64,000 nt of DNA. Source: Cryptosporidium bovis. Lineage: Eukaryota; Apicomplexa; Conoidasida; Eucoccidiorida; Cryptosporidiidae. Shown in pieces: positions 1 through 9,485 of this stretch. The notes under the pieces were generated by a model. That model was not told the origin of the DNA. It saw only the letters and a list, made by a program, of their open reading frames with translations, and made no database searches. The stretch is taken from the NCBI GenBank assembly GCA_009768925.2, contig VHIT02000034.1, positions 1-64,000 of the forward strand. Direction: 5' to 3'. How positions within the stretch are numbered: position 1 is the stretch's first letter; every line of letters begins with the position of its first letter. The position numbers were made by a program, and so were the translations under genes.

Positions 1-540
1 CGGCGGTCAACGGGAAGAATGACAAAACCTGCTACAAAGCAAATTGCAACCAGGTTCGGGTGCAACCTCCCACCACCTTCCAGCCCCAAACAAACATTGG
101 AACTAGCAACTGAAGAAAGCACTGAACCACATTCGGACATGCCCCACAAACCCAGAAAAAAAACGACAATGGCTGCGAAGCACCCGAACACTGCACGCCA
201 CAGACCAGCACGAGACGATATAGAAAGTAAGGACGAGATATACAAAACATCATCTGATATCTGCAATACTTCCACTCAAACGAAACGCCACTCCATGGTC
301 GTACATTCATGCTCAACCTCAATACTACGGAAACCGTAACAATACAACACCTCAAAAGAATCAGGCGTGCTTACAGATTCGCAAAAAGCTCACGAAAAAC
401 TGCAACACTTAGAGTCACAAACAAACCGTGCGGTTCAACCAAACGCCATTTCAAATCGAAACTGACGCCAACGAACCAACAACAACTGTCAACAGACTAC
501 TTCACGAAGGTACTGAGAACCCCAGGTTGAAAATTAGTTA
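1..540. other. G+C-richer, A/C-biased block with no convincing gene
   Basis: This block is clearly richer in G+C than the rest of the window. On the plus strand it is very rich in A and C and poor in G and T. The boundary near 540 is sharp, and ordinary AT-rich DNA follows. Plus-strand reading frames of about 106 codons (19-339) and 73 codons (309-530) overlap in different frames, and the minus strand is open for about 107 codons (32-355). None resembles a family I know, and none has a clean domain, signal peptide or codon use like its neighbours. It could be the end of a gene lying further left, a decayed gene, or inserted or subtelomeric DNA. I do not call a CDS. Confidence 0.4.
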
Positions 541-1387
541 CCCCGGAAATATTGTATTGCGGTATTTTTCTTAATTTTCCGATAATATGAACTGAGGAAA
601 TATCACGACTTGATAGTTTGCTATTCATATTTCAAATATTAATTTAATATTTGAAGTGACTAATTAAACTGTAACTCCAGCTTTGTGTTATTTAATGCTA
701 AAGTTAGAATTTAATCATTGTTGCATTACTCAAAATAAAGGTATTTAACACCGAAAAAAAGTGCAGTATTTTTTAGTTTCAAACATGCTAGTTACTGTTG
801 GAATTAGTTTTTTACATATTTGTTACTATACATATTAATTTAATGAACTATTACTTTATAATAAGCATTTGAAATTTGAACCAAACCTCAAATGTTGCAC
901 ATTTCATATGTTTAATACTACTTAACTAGGCAATGATTGCCTTTTTCAAAATCTGTTCAAAACTACTAAACACATTCTATTTTGATTTTCTAAACAAAGT
1001 CGTTAATTCGGTACATAAACTCTCATCTCTTTCTGGGTAAATTACACTTTCATTAACGTTAAACTGTGCTAATCGATATTCTGGATTAAGCATGGTTACA
1101 ATGACACAAAGATGAAATATAACCTTTATAAAATAAATTTAAAAAAGAATATTAGGTAAATAACATGTTTTTTTATTAATAAAGGTTAACAACCCTCATT
1201 GTATAATTTAAGTTATGACCTGAAATTAAGAAAAAGTAGTGGCATATTCAAATATTGGACTGAAAGAAAATATGATTTAGTGTTTACAGTATATTTGAGA
1301 CTAATAATATCATATATAATTAAATAATAAACTGTTTAATGAAAATAATACTGTTATCATTATAAACAATAGAAGTACATTCTAATA
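541..1387. other. AT-rich intergenic stretch
   Basis: No reading frame of note is seen. The stretch is simple AT-rich DNA lying 3' of the minus-strand membrane protein gene. I see no RNA gene or repeat array in it. Confidence 0.6.
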
Positions 1388-2656
1388 TCATATATCAAGA
1401 ATACTGGCCCTCTCATAAATGAAAAATATTGATGTTGAAAGTAAGATGAGTATATATGGTATTTTTTCTATGTAATCAAAAATCTTCCTATTTATTGACC
1501 TATTAATTTGAAAATAATTCAAGTTATACGATATCAAAAATATAGCGATCCAAGAATAGGTTATTTTAAGTAGAAATTCTCCATTATCAGAAAATAAGGG
1601 AAAATGAAAGGGTGAAAAAACAATATTTTTATGATCCGTCTTCAGCCTTTCATAAATTATTGGAATTAAAGAAAAAAGTTCAATATGATATAGTCTAATA
1701 CCATATATAAAGTTGAAAACATCGCCATTATAGCCAACGAAAAAGTATGTAAGAAAAACGAAAAGGGAGACAAATAACATTGAGCCATTATTTTTGTTTA
1801 ATACTTGTATTTTTGAGTGAATATAAAAAAGCAAACAAAAAAAGACCAAAATTGTATAAGATATTGTACTTAATGGGGATTTATTAATATATTTCACGGA
1901 GTATATAATAAAAATACCCACATAAAACGTCGTGTAGATTATGTATAGTTCATATCCAAGTGAGAAATAGTAAAAAATATTCATAAAAAAGAAATATACT
2001 AAAATATTTGAAATCATATATGCCAATTTTGAATTGCGTCCTCCTAATCTGCTTTTTAATTCTGAAAAAGGATTTCCAATTGAATTGACAAATTTGGAAC
2101 TAAACTCTGGTTCTGAATATTCATCATCTACGAATCTGTTGAAGTAATCATTACTTGGAATATTTTCTTCTAAAATATTTCCTTTATCTGCACTATTTAA
2201 TAATGAAACTATAGGATACATTATCACTCCAATAACAAACTGGTAGGCAAATATTACTATCATTATGAAACGATAAGGTAAGTACCAACTCAAAATGTCT
2301 TTTTTTATAGGGATTTCATCGAGATATCCTATTATAAATGCCATAACTACATATATAATACCTGGGATAACATATTTAAGGAAATAATTGAAATAACTAC
2401 GAAAATTATTGAAATTTAATTCTCTCATTTTTGAAGAATATGAAAAAATGTAAATTGGAATAAGTACATTGAGTAATTCGCCAATTACATATTTCATTAT
2501 GTCGCTTTTATCTATTTTTGCTGGGAAAGATGTGGTTTTGAAGCTACAGTAATGTAAGCAATGAATAATAAAGAGTAATCCCAACGAAGTACCTAATTGA
2601 AGTGATGACTTGCAGCATCTAATATTTATATTTGTTATAATTGCTGAATTAAACAT
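1388..2656 (-). CDS. Multi-pass membrane protein, unknown family
   Basis: This 422-residue protein has about nine to eleven strongly hydrophobic segments with short polar loops. One longer acidic, Ser/Asn-rich loop lies around residues 155-200. The first Met is followed by a short lead and a hydrophobic segment near residues 22-38, so the N-terminus could act as a signal anchor. The density of Phe, Tyr and Ile in the helices is typical of AT-rich parasite genomes. I do not recognise the family. The helix number would fit a transporter or an ER lipid- or GPI-pathway enzyme, but no diagnostic motif supports a choice. The open frame is uninterrupted and much longer than chance in this composition, so the gene is probably real. 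Confidence 0.75.
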   Translation of the reverse strand: MFNSAIITNINIRCCKSSLQLGTSLGLLFIIHCLHYCSFKTTSFPAKIDKSDIMKYVIGELLNVLIPIYIFSYSSKMRELNFNNFRSYFNYFLKYVIPGIIYVVMAFIIGYLDEIPIKKDILSWYLPYRFIMIVIFAYQFVIGVIMYPIVSLLNSADKGNILEENIPSNDYFNRFVDDEYSEPEFSSKFVNSIGNPFSELKSRLGGRNSKLAYMISNILVYFFFMNIFYYFSLGYELYIIYTTFYVGIFIIYSVKYINKSPLSTISYTILVFFCLLFYIHSKIQVLNKNNGSMLFVSLFVFLTYFFVGYNGDVFNFIYGIRLYHIELFSLIPIIYERLKTDHKNIVFSPFHFPLFSDNGEFLLKITYSWIAIFLISYNLNYFQINRSINRKIFDYIEKIPYILILLSTSIFFIYERASILDI

Positions 2657-3175
2657 ATTACAATTTTATTTTCATCTTTTTCGCTTATTGGACCTTGTTT
2701 TACCGTAATTGTGAATACCTTACGCGCTAATAAAAATGCTGTATTTTGGATCCATCAATTGAAAGATAAGAAATTAATTATAACTTGAATAGAAGATATT
2801 AATGAGTTAAAACAATATTACTATACTTAATATATTGTATCTATTTTGTATTTATATATTCTTTTTTTATTTATTGGGAATATGTCCGATTTTGTGATTA
2901 ATTTGCCTTATTTGAAAGTTATTTGTATATTTTTAATAAATTACTAAATGTGTATGGCTTCCTTGCAACTGACCATTCCAGTTAATTTTTTTTTTAATTC
3001 CGTTTTCTTTGTTTTAAGAAAAGATTTACATGCTTGGCGCCAGGGTTGCATGATCTTGTGCAAGGAAATAATTAGGTTATCAAACACCTACTCATTAGAA
3101 TAAATATAAAAAAAAATTATTTCAGATATGGATGTATATATATTTTGATTAATTGAAAAACTTATTCTATCCTTT
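2657..3175. other. Divergent intergenic region
   Basis: This gap separates the minus-strand membrane protein from the plus-strand polycystin-like gene and should hold both promoters. It contains a GCGC-core palindrome at 3034-3042 and an ACGCGCT at 2722-2728. No RNA gene is seen. Confidence 0.6.
3034..3042. promoter_or_regulatory. E2F-like GCGC site (TTGGCGCCA)
   Basis: The word TTGGCGCCA lies about 134 bp upstream of the polycystin-like start codon. It fits the E2F-type core (TTTSGCGCSAAA) described in Cryptosporidium promoters. Such a G+C-rich octamer is rare by chance in this DNA. Confidence 0.45.
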
Positions 3176-6100
3176 TTGACATTTCAAATGAACAACATGA
3201 ATCAATTTCCCACAGTTGATTTTAGAGGGAACTACCCTGGCGAACTTAGTCGGCAATGTGTCAAATTTGATGAGGAAAATGATAGTTATTCTAATAATAA
3301 AGAGGTAAAATTTTCTATTTTAGATTCAACATACACAGTAAATCTACCAACTTCGTCAAATCAAGAGAGGATCAAACAAAAAAAGGCCAAAAGGTATTAT
3401 ATACAATCAACATTGGAGGTTAATATTGATAATCAACACCCCCTTTCTAATATAGAAGCCTATAGAGAAAAAATTTTCCCGTTTGTTTTGACTCCAAATA
3501 TTACAATATGGTCTCCAAAAGAAGAAAAAACAGTACAATCGAGATTAACTTCAATATGGAAGAAATTATCAAATTCAGAACCCTCAATTTATGGAATTCT
3601 AAAAGAGGGAGGAACTGCTTATTCTATTCCAGAGACTGTAGACCTTTTATTATTCATTTCTGTGTGCTTTTTTTTTATTATTTTTGTTACAGTTTATGAT
3701 GCTTCGGGTGATGTTAGAAATGCAATATATGACAATCTATCGAAACAAAAGTTTGGCCTTCAGCCGAACTTGAGCTCCGGATGTATTGGATTTGTAGGTG
3801 AAAATGGTGTGAGCAGCTTTGAAAACCTTTATTCAACAATATTTTCAGATTACATTACAAATTCAAAAAAAAATTTATCTGACTCAATTAAAGAAAGCGA
3901 TATTTTTCCATGTGGTAGGGGAACTGTCAGTGACGTCGTCACAAAGGCAGACTACGTTAGATGGATTGCTTTAATTTTGTTCCCATCTTTCGTTGACTTT
4001 AGGTCTAACTTAAATTCTCCATTGATTACACCTGTAGTAATGCAGCTATCATTTTTAAATGATGAAATTCCAGATATATCAATAACCGAGACGAGAGCAG
4101 TATTGAACAAAAATACTATTTATTTATATCCCTATGACACGGAATCAATATACAAATTTTTTGATGAGATTATTATCAACGAAAATTATTTTGGAAATGA
4201 CAAAATTACTGGTATAAATACTTCTTTTTTTACTTACAACCCTTTTCTTGGAATAGAAAGTCGCGTAAATTTTATATTGGAGGCAACTTCAATTACTGGG
4301 TTTTTTTCATCAAACTTAAGTATAAATTCATTATTGATAAAGACAAATAAATACTCATACATATATTTTGTACTGGCGTTTTTTGTTATGTTTGTATCTT
4401 TTGTCAGAATTATTACACATAAAGATGTACTTATTTCACCAATGAAAACTATCAAATCTTCCTTAAACAGAATGTTCGCAGTTTTAGGATCACTTCTATT
4501 CCTTATAAGCGCAATGGCATATATATCGTATTTCATACCAATAAATTGGGTCTGGTTTCAAGATTCATATTTAGACCACTCGAAAGTTGAAAATCTAAAT
4601 GTCAGCGAACTCGATACTCTATTTTCAGAACAGAATTCTCATTTTACTTACTTATATACTTGTGTCTCGTTATATAGAGTAACAGGGTGTTGTAGTACAA
4701 TAATAATGCTTTGGGAACTCTTTTGGTTTATCTCAATAAAGCTCTCAAAAAAGCATGCTACTTCTATCACTGTAATCGTAAAAAAATTGGTACTTCCTAC
4801 ACTTCTTGGAGCAGCTATTGGAATTTTACTCTCAATTTGTTACGGTTATGTTGGTCTTATCATACTTGGGCACTATTCCTCTATATTTTCAACATTTTCA
4901 TCAATAATGTTACATATGTTGTTGATTATAACAGGAAATTGCGGCTTTGTTTGGGAACTTTTGCACCGTTCTAATACTTATACTGGACTATTTATTATCC
5001 CATTGTTTATTTTTTTTGGAATAGTATTCCCTAGCTACATTTACGCCTTGCTATGCCATTTGTACAACTCAACTGTTGACACTGTTGAATGGTGTTTGGA
5101 TAATTGTTCCAGAAACTACTCTTCAAAAGTACTTATTTCCCCTTGGTATATTAACTATGATGAAATTTCCAAAAAAAATAACCAAAGTTTTGAGAACGAA
5201 AATCTAGAAGTAAATGCTATAGAAAAAAGTAATTCAGAAATAAATGAATTGCTCACCATAAGAAATAGATATTCTGAATTTATGGCACAATCTACTACAT
5301 TTGAACGAATATACGATATGTTATTCTCAAAAAAAAGACTCTTCACAAAGGAACAAAGAAAAGAAATAGAATTAAGTAAATACGATGCATTTGAACAAGT
5401 CAGAAAAGTAAAGAGTGAAATGAATGAACAAAAGAATGATAAAATACAGACTCAAGTCTCGCTTAATGCTTCAAGTGGTTCATTGAGTCTAAATTCGAAT
5501 AATTCACAACATTCTTACCAAAATCTTATTACAAAATCTATTCACGAATACTATAGCTCCATTTTCAACTTTGGGAAGACAGCATTTTCTCTCCCCGGGA
5601 CTGTTTCATTTAGTAGAGGAAATGCAATTAGTACGAGTCAAGAACTTATGTATAGAATGGTAGGAACAATGGAAAGTTCAGTTGATATTACCCAGTCTAT
5701 TCATTTCAAGAACAAAGATGACAATAATTCAAATTCAATAGGCTTGAACGACCAAAATGGATTACCTTTACAAGTGAATAATGTAATGGCAAAGTCCTCA
5801 TGTCCGAAAATGGAAAATTTATTAACATTTACTGAAAAAATCAATAGTATTGGTGAAAGCATTTGGTTTGGAGTAATAATTTTTATTTTCTTAATACTCC
5901 TTATTATATCAACTATTGTGGAATATAGAATGCATTTGATTGGTGCCCATTTAAATTCCATTTCTTGGAACGAGTTCTTTAACGTAATAAACGCAAATGT
6001 TCAAAAACCAATTATCTCTTCTACTGAATCTAAATATTATGATACTGTTACTCTTTCTAAACATATAACTAACAGTGAATCTCTAAGCATTTATAGTTCT

Positions 6101-8053
6101 GAAATTCCAAGCAAAATTTCACTCTGGATTTCTCTTGCGATTTCTAAGATACTTTATAATTATACTTCAGAAATACAGATAAATACTCTTTTCCCTAATA
6201 TTGATCCAAATTCCGAAAAACCCGTAATCATTTTTAATCAAAATTTACTTTTAAACTTAGATCAAGATCCAGGGGTATTGTTTAGGGCTGTTGTTACTTC
6301 TGAAGAGAGGTCATTGGTGAATTTATACGATGGTGTTGTGTCAGAAAATGATTTATTCAAATTCTTCTATACTCCAAATGATAAATGTAGTTCTTACAAC
6401 GATAATGATAACAAAATGATCAATGATTTTAATATGGAATATAGGAATAAAAAAATAATGAATTTTCCAGGATATTATTTTAAATTAATAGTACCAGATA
6501 ACTTTTTGAATACTTTTAATAATTTGTATGAGATATTGAGTGAACTCTTGCAATATCCACAGGTTATATACTTTGATGTTTTACTACCTGCCTTGATTTT
6601 GAAAGACCAAGTAATCAACTTTGTGAGAATTAGCTTTACAAATAATCTTGCAGGATCCATAAATAAGACTCCAACTAATATATTAATTGATGTATCTGGA
6701 AAAAATGTGAGCAAATACATTAAGATAGCAATTGAAGTGGCCATTTTTGTATTTAATATTGTATATATCGTGATTTTCTCGTTGGAATGTAAAAAATTTA
6801 TCAAAATATATAGAAATTCACCAAGCACTTCAGGTAGATCAGCACGTTCAACCACATTCTCATTCTTTAACTATATTTTCACAGATTTATCTAGAATTCA
6901 TGATTTATTTATAATACTTTTGATATTTGCGAGAACTTGCTTGTATATTGTCGTTTTTTACTACAAATTTACATTGGCTAATTCGATAATATCACTAAGT
7001 GTTTTTGATAAATTGTATGAGTTTACTATTGGCCTTTCCTACTTAAATATTGCATTGATTTGGTTGTTGGTTATAAGATTGATCGGTCCTCTCACATCAA
7101 TATCAGCTAATTTCAGATTTTTAATATATTCTTATTCAAGATGCATTTCACCATTATCCCTAACTTTTTTGTTCATGACATTCATTTTTATTGGATTAAT
7201 TATTTTAGTTTTTGTTAACTTTTCCCTCTGCAACTCGAAATACTCAACCTTTTACGAAGCTCTAACTACGGTTGTGGATATATTTACTGGAAATTTTGAT
7301 TATCTAGAGGGTTATGATTGTTCTCCTTCACTAACTATTGTTGTTATTTTGCCTTTATTCTTTGCAATTACATATATTGTTCTACCATTCAATACCATTA
7401 TTATTCTAAGAGGTCTTTGGCTTTCAAAGAAAGAATCAGACGATGTAAACCGAATTTTCAAAATAGTGACAGATAGTTATAATCACAGAATTTCAGAAGA
7501 ATACAAAAAATATATGAAAAATGTCACAGGAATGAACACTCAGATTAGTGAAAGAGATATTTGGGAAAATGTTGGAATTGACTATGATGAAGATAATCCC
7601 ATTGATAGAAGAAGATATGAAGAGAAACAGGAAATAAGCACTAAGCATGATGACAACTCTTCTAAATTAGCAGAAATTTCTGATGAACAATGGGAATCAT
7701 CACCAGACTTTATTAAAGAGTGGGCTGAATACGAGGCAGAAAGTTTTATTGATAGATTTAGAAATTTAGAAAAAGAATTTAGGATGGCTACATCATCCAC
7801 GGGATACTATTCAAAATTTGTCTCTGAATGGGAAGGTAATGTGTTCAAGGAACTACAATTACTTGAGGTTACAACAAACGAAGCAGAACAGCTCTTGAGG
7901 AGATTACAAAGAGCTATAAGGGGTACCGCAAATAAGGTAAGGTTATCGCAGGCCTTACAAACAAATAACCTAGAAGCTGTAATTAGAGAAAAAGAGGAAG
8001 AGAGAGAGGCAAAAAGAGCATTAATTAAAGCTAGAAAGAAACAAATAAAGTAG
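3176..8053 (+). CDS. Tandem polycystin/TRPP-type cation channel protein
   Basis: This 1625-residue protein has two channel-like units in one chain. Unit 1 has a membrane segment near 155-172, a large extracytosolic loop to about 393, five further hydrophobic segments to about 628, and a pore-helix-like stretch with ITGNCGF near 583-589. Unit 2 repeats the plan: a segment near 903-923, a long loop to about 1190, more membrane segments, and a pore-like stretch with FTGNFDYLEG near 1368-1377 before the last helix. The long loop between the first two helices and the S5-pore-S6 pattern are those of the polycystin (PKD2/TRPP) family. The two units are joined by a Ser/Asn-rich linker (about 630-900), and the charged C-terminal tail (about 1440-1625) looks coiled-coil. 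Known polycystins are usually one six-helix unit that tetramerises. Ion conduction is inferred, not shown. The ATG at 3176 begins the long frame; a Met ten codons in is an alternative. Confidence 0.8.
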   Translation: MTFQMNNMNQFPTVDFRGNYPGELSRQCVKFDEENDSYSNNKEVKFSILDSTYTVNLPTSSNQERIKQKKAKRYYIQSTLEVNIDNQHPLSNIEAYREKIFPFVLTPNITIWSPKEEKTVQSRLTSIWKKLSNSEPSIYGILKEGGTAYSIPETVDLLLFISVCFFFIIFVTVYDASGDVRNAIYDNLSKQKFGLQPNLSSGCIGFVGENGVSSFENLYSTIFSDYITNSKKNLSDSIKESDIFPCGRGTVSDVVTKADYVRWIALILFPSFVDFRSNLNSPLITPVVMQLSFLNDEIPDISITETRAVLNKNTIYLYPYDTESIYKFFDEIIINENYFGNDKITGINTSFFTYNPFLGIESRVNFILEATSITGFFSSNLSINSLLIKTNKYSYIYFVLAFFVMFVSFVRIITHKDVLISPMKTIKSSLNRMFAVLGSLLFLISAMAYISYFIPINWVWFQDSYLDHSKVENLNVSELDTLFSEQNSHFTYLYTCVSLYRVTGCCSTIIMLWELFWFISIKLSKKHATSITVIVKKLVLPTLLGAAIGILLSICYGYVGLIILGHYSSIFSTFSSIMLHMLLIITGNCGFVWELLHRSNTYTGLFIIPLFIFFGIVFPSYIYALLCHLYNSTVDTVEWCLDNCSRNYSSKVLISPWYINYDEISKKNNQSFENENLEVNAIEKSNSEINELLTIRNRYSEFMAQSTTFERIYDMLFSKKRLFTKEQRKEIELSKYDAFEQVRKVKSEMNEQKNDKIQTQVSLNASSGSLSLNSNNSQHSYQNLITKSIHEYYSSIFNFGKTAFSLPGTVSFSRGNAISTSQELMYRMVGTMESSVDITQSIHFKNKDDNNSNSIGLNDQNGLPLQVNNVMAKSSCPKMENLLTFTEKINSIGESIWFGVIIFIFLILLIISTIVEYRMHLIGAHLNSISWNEFFNVINANVQKPIISSTESKYYDTVTLSKHITNSESLSIYSSEIPSKISLWISLAISKILYNYTSEIQINTLFPNIDPNSEKPVIIFNQNLLLNLDQDPGVLFRAVVTSEERSLVNLYDGVVSENDLFKFFYTPNDKCSSYNDNDNKMINDFNMEYRNKKIMNFPGYYFKLIVPDNFLNTFNNLYEILSELLQYPQVIYFDVLLPALILKDQVINFVRISFTNNLAGSINKTPTNILIDVSGKNVSKYIKIAIEVAIFVFNIVYIVIFSLECKKFIKIYRNSPSTSGRSARSTTFSFFNYIFTDLSRIHDLFIILLIFARTCLYIVVFYYKFTLANSIISLSVFDKLYEFTIGLSYLNIALIWLLVIRLIGPLTSISANFRFLIYSYSRCISPLSLTFLFMTFIFIGLIILVFVNFSLCNSKYSTFYEALTTVVDIFTGNFDYLEGYDCSPSLTIVVILPLFFAITYIVLPFNTIIILRGLWLSKKESDDVNRIFKIVTDSYNHRISEEYKKYMKNVTGMNTQISERDIWENVGIDYDEDNPIDRRRYEEKQEISTKHDDNSSKLAEISDEQWESSPDFIKEWAEYEAESFIDRFRNLEKEFRMATSSTGYYSKFVSEWEGNVFKELQLLEVTTNEAEQLLRRLQRAIRGTANKVRLSQALQTNNLEAVIREKEEEREAKRALIKARKKQIK

Positions 8054-8151
8054 CCGACCTATTGAGTACTTATCAGTGAAATTAGAAAGATTAGTAATTA
8101 GTAACTATAAATTAGTGTGTTGTAATAACTTAGGTAAACATAATAAGTAAT

Positions 8152-9171
8152 TTACTCCCCTTTAATCTTTTCCTTTGATTTTCGTGAAAAAATTGTCTGT
8201 ATCCCTAATACAATGAAAGTCGCAATTACACATAGCCATTGTCCGAAGGTTAATTGATGCCCGAATAAGACAACGGAAATTAACACTGTAAAGAATTTTC
8301 TTGTAGTTGTTATAATAGCCAAATATAAAGACCCGAATCTAGTTAGCGACTGGAAAATAAAAAACTGCCCACATGTACCTGTCAGGGACAACGCTAATAT
8401 ATAATAAGGAGTTGAAGGAAACTTCGAAATGAAGTGATATGGTTTATAGCCCTCAAAAATAATAGACAGAATGCCACACAAAATTGTTGCAAATAGGTTT
8501 GTATAAAACATGAGTACATTTGAAGGAACATTATATTTTTTTATCAGTTTATCTTGCCTTGGGCCTGTTAACCCATCGCAAATTAGTGAAACACCCAACA
8601 AAATGACTCCTGATAATGTTTGTGCGGTACCAGCCTTGTTAGTTTTTATTTGCATCATATTGAAACAAGAAAGTGAAATTGTAATTACAACTACAGTTAA
8701 ATAGTCGTACCAAGGATATTTGGTTTTGAAATACAGAGTTCCAACAACAATAATTGGAACACATTTTGCGGACTTAACTAGAACTTGAGTTGGATAATTA
8801 ACCTTACCTAGTGCTAAATTTGTAAGCACCATCGACGAAACATAGCTCACTGACGTCAATGAAATTTGAAACAGGCAGCCAGTAGAGAGACCAAAAATAG
8901 ATTTTTTACAATCTTTTAACGAATCTCTCTTACCCTCATTTGAATTACTAAGTCCCCTATGGCCGACCTTCCAATTCCTGAACTCGATAACTGAAAAACT
9001 AACAATTGTATTAACTAAGCAAAAACAAAAGACTAAAAATATGCTATAGTTAAAGTTATCTCCAATACTTTTGTTACCTAATGCATGAATCTTTTCCTGT
9101 ACAATCCCATAAATAATAAAGAAGAAGTATATCCCTAAGACACAAATCAACCCTATTATAGTCCCATTCAT
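8152..9171 (-). CDS. UAA/SLC35B1-type nucleotide-sugar transporter
   Basis: This 339-residue protein has nine to ten hydrophobic helices and the layout of the UAA branch of the SLC35 family. Recognisable blocks are the central YPTQVLVKSAKCVPI, the DGLTGPRQDKL loop, the GTCGQFFIFQSL segment and the TTTRKFFTVLISV block near the C-terminus. These match SLC35B1-like proteins, which exchange nucleotide-sugars or nucleotides across the ER membrane. The last residues, KIKGE, put lysines at -3 and -5, a KxKxx-type ER retrieval signal, so ER placement is likely. The exact substrate (UDP-galactose, UDP-glucose, ATP/ADP) cannot be read from sequence. The gene is tail-to-tail with the polycystin-like gene, 98 bp away. 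Confidence 0.88.
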   Translation of the reverse strand: MNGTIIGLICVLGIYFFFIIYGIVQEKIHALGNKSIGDNFNYSIFLVFCFCLVNTIVSFSVIEFRNWKVGHRGLSNSNEGKRDSLKDCKKSIFGLSTGCLFQISLTSVSYVSSMVLTNLALGKVNYPTQVLVKSAKCVPIIVVGTLYFKTKYPWYDYLTVVVITISLSCFNMMQIKTNKAGTAQTLSGVILLGVSLICDGLTGPRQDKLIKKYNVPSNVLMFYTNLFATILCGILSIIFEGYKPYHFISKFPSTPYYILALSLTGTCGQFFIFQSLTRFGSLYLAIITTTRKFFTVLISVVLFGHQLTFGQWLCVIATFIVLGIQTIFSRKSKEKIKGE

Positions 9172-9485
9172 ATTTCACAAGTTGGATTCTTATATATTCC
9201 AAAATGCCTCTTAAATTAATTCTCAAAGGTCAGAATCTCTGGCGCGAACTTATTTTATCGATTTATGAGAAACTAAGGGGTTTTATATGGATTCGCATTC
9301 AAAACTAGGTAGGGGAAACTATTTATTTAAAAATACCTCGTGAAATTATTTTATGAACTTTGAATTATACTCTAATTTATTTAAATAACCTAAGCTATAC
9401 CCCACATCTAAGGTAAAGGCGGTGAAAATGAAGCGCTCATAAATAAGTTTCGAGGACCTTTTGTTACTTTGTAGCTTTTCTGACA
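9172..9485. other. Divergent promoter region
   Basis: This 314-bp gap lies between the nucleotide-sugar transporter and the methyltransferase fusion gene. It carries TGGCGCGAA at 9240-9248 and an AGCGCT core near 9434-9439, both GCGC-type sites. Nothing else was recognised. Confidence 0.55.
9240..9248. promoter_or_regulatory. E2F-like GCGC site (TGGCGCGAA)
   Basis: TGGCGCGAA fits the E2F-like core. It sits 69 bp upstream of the transporter start and about 240 bp upstream of the methyltransferase fusion gene. Confidence 0.5.

Noticed and set aside
3508-3699. Short frames nested in the polycystin-like gene (also at 4234-4536, 4711-4974 and 6475-6855)
   Set aside because: All lie inside a continuous 1625-codon frame with clear membrane topology and are shadows of it.
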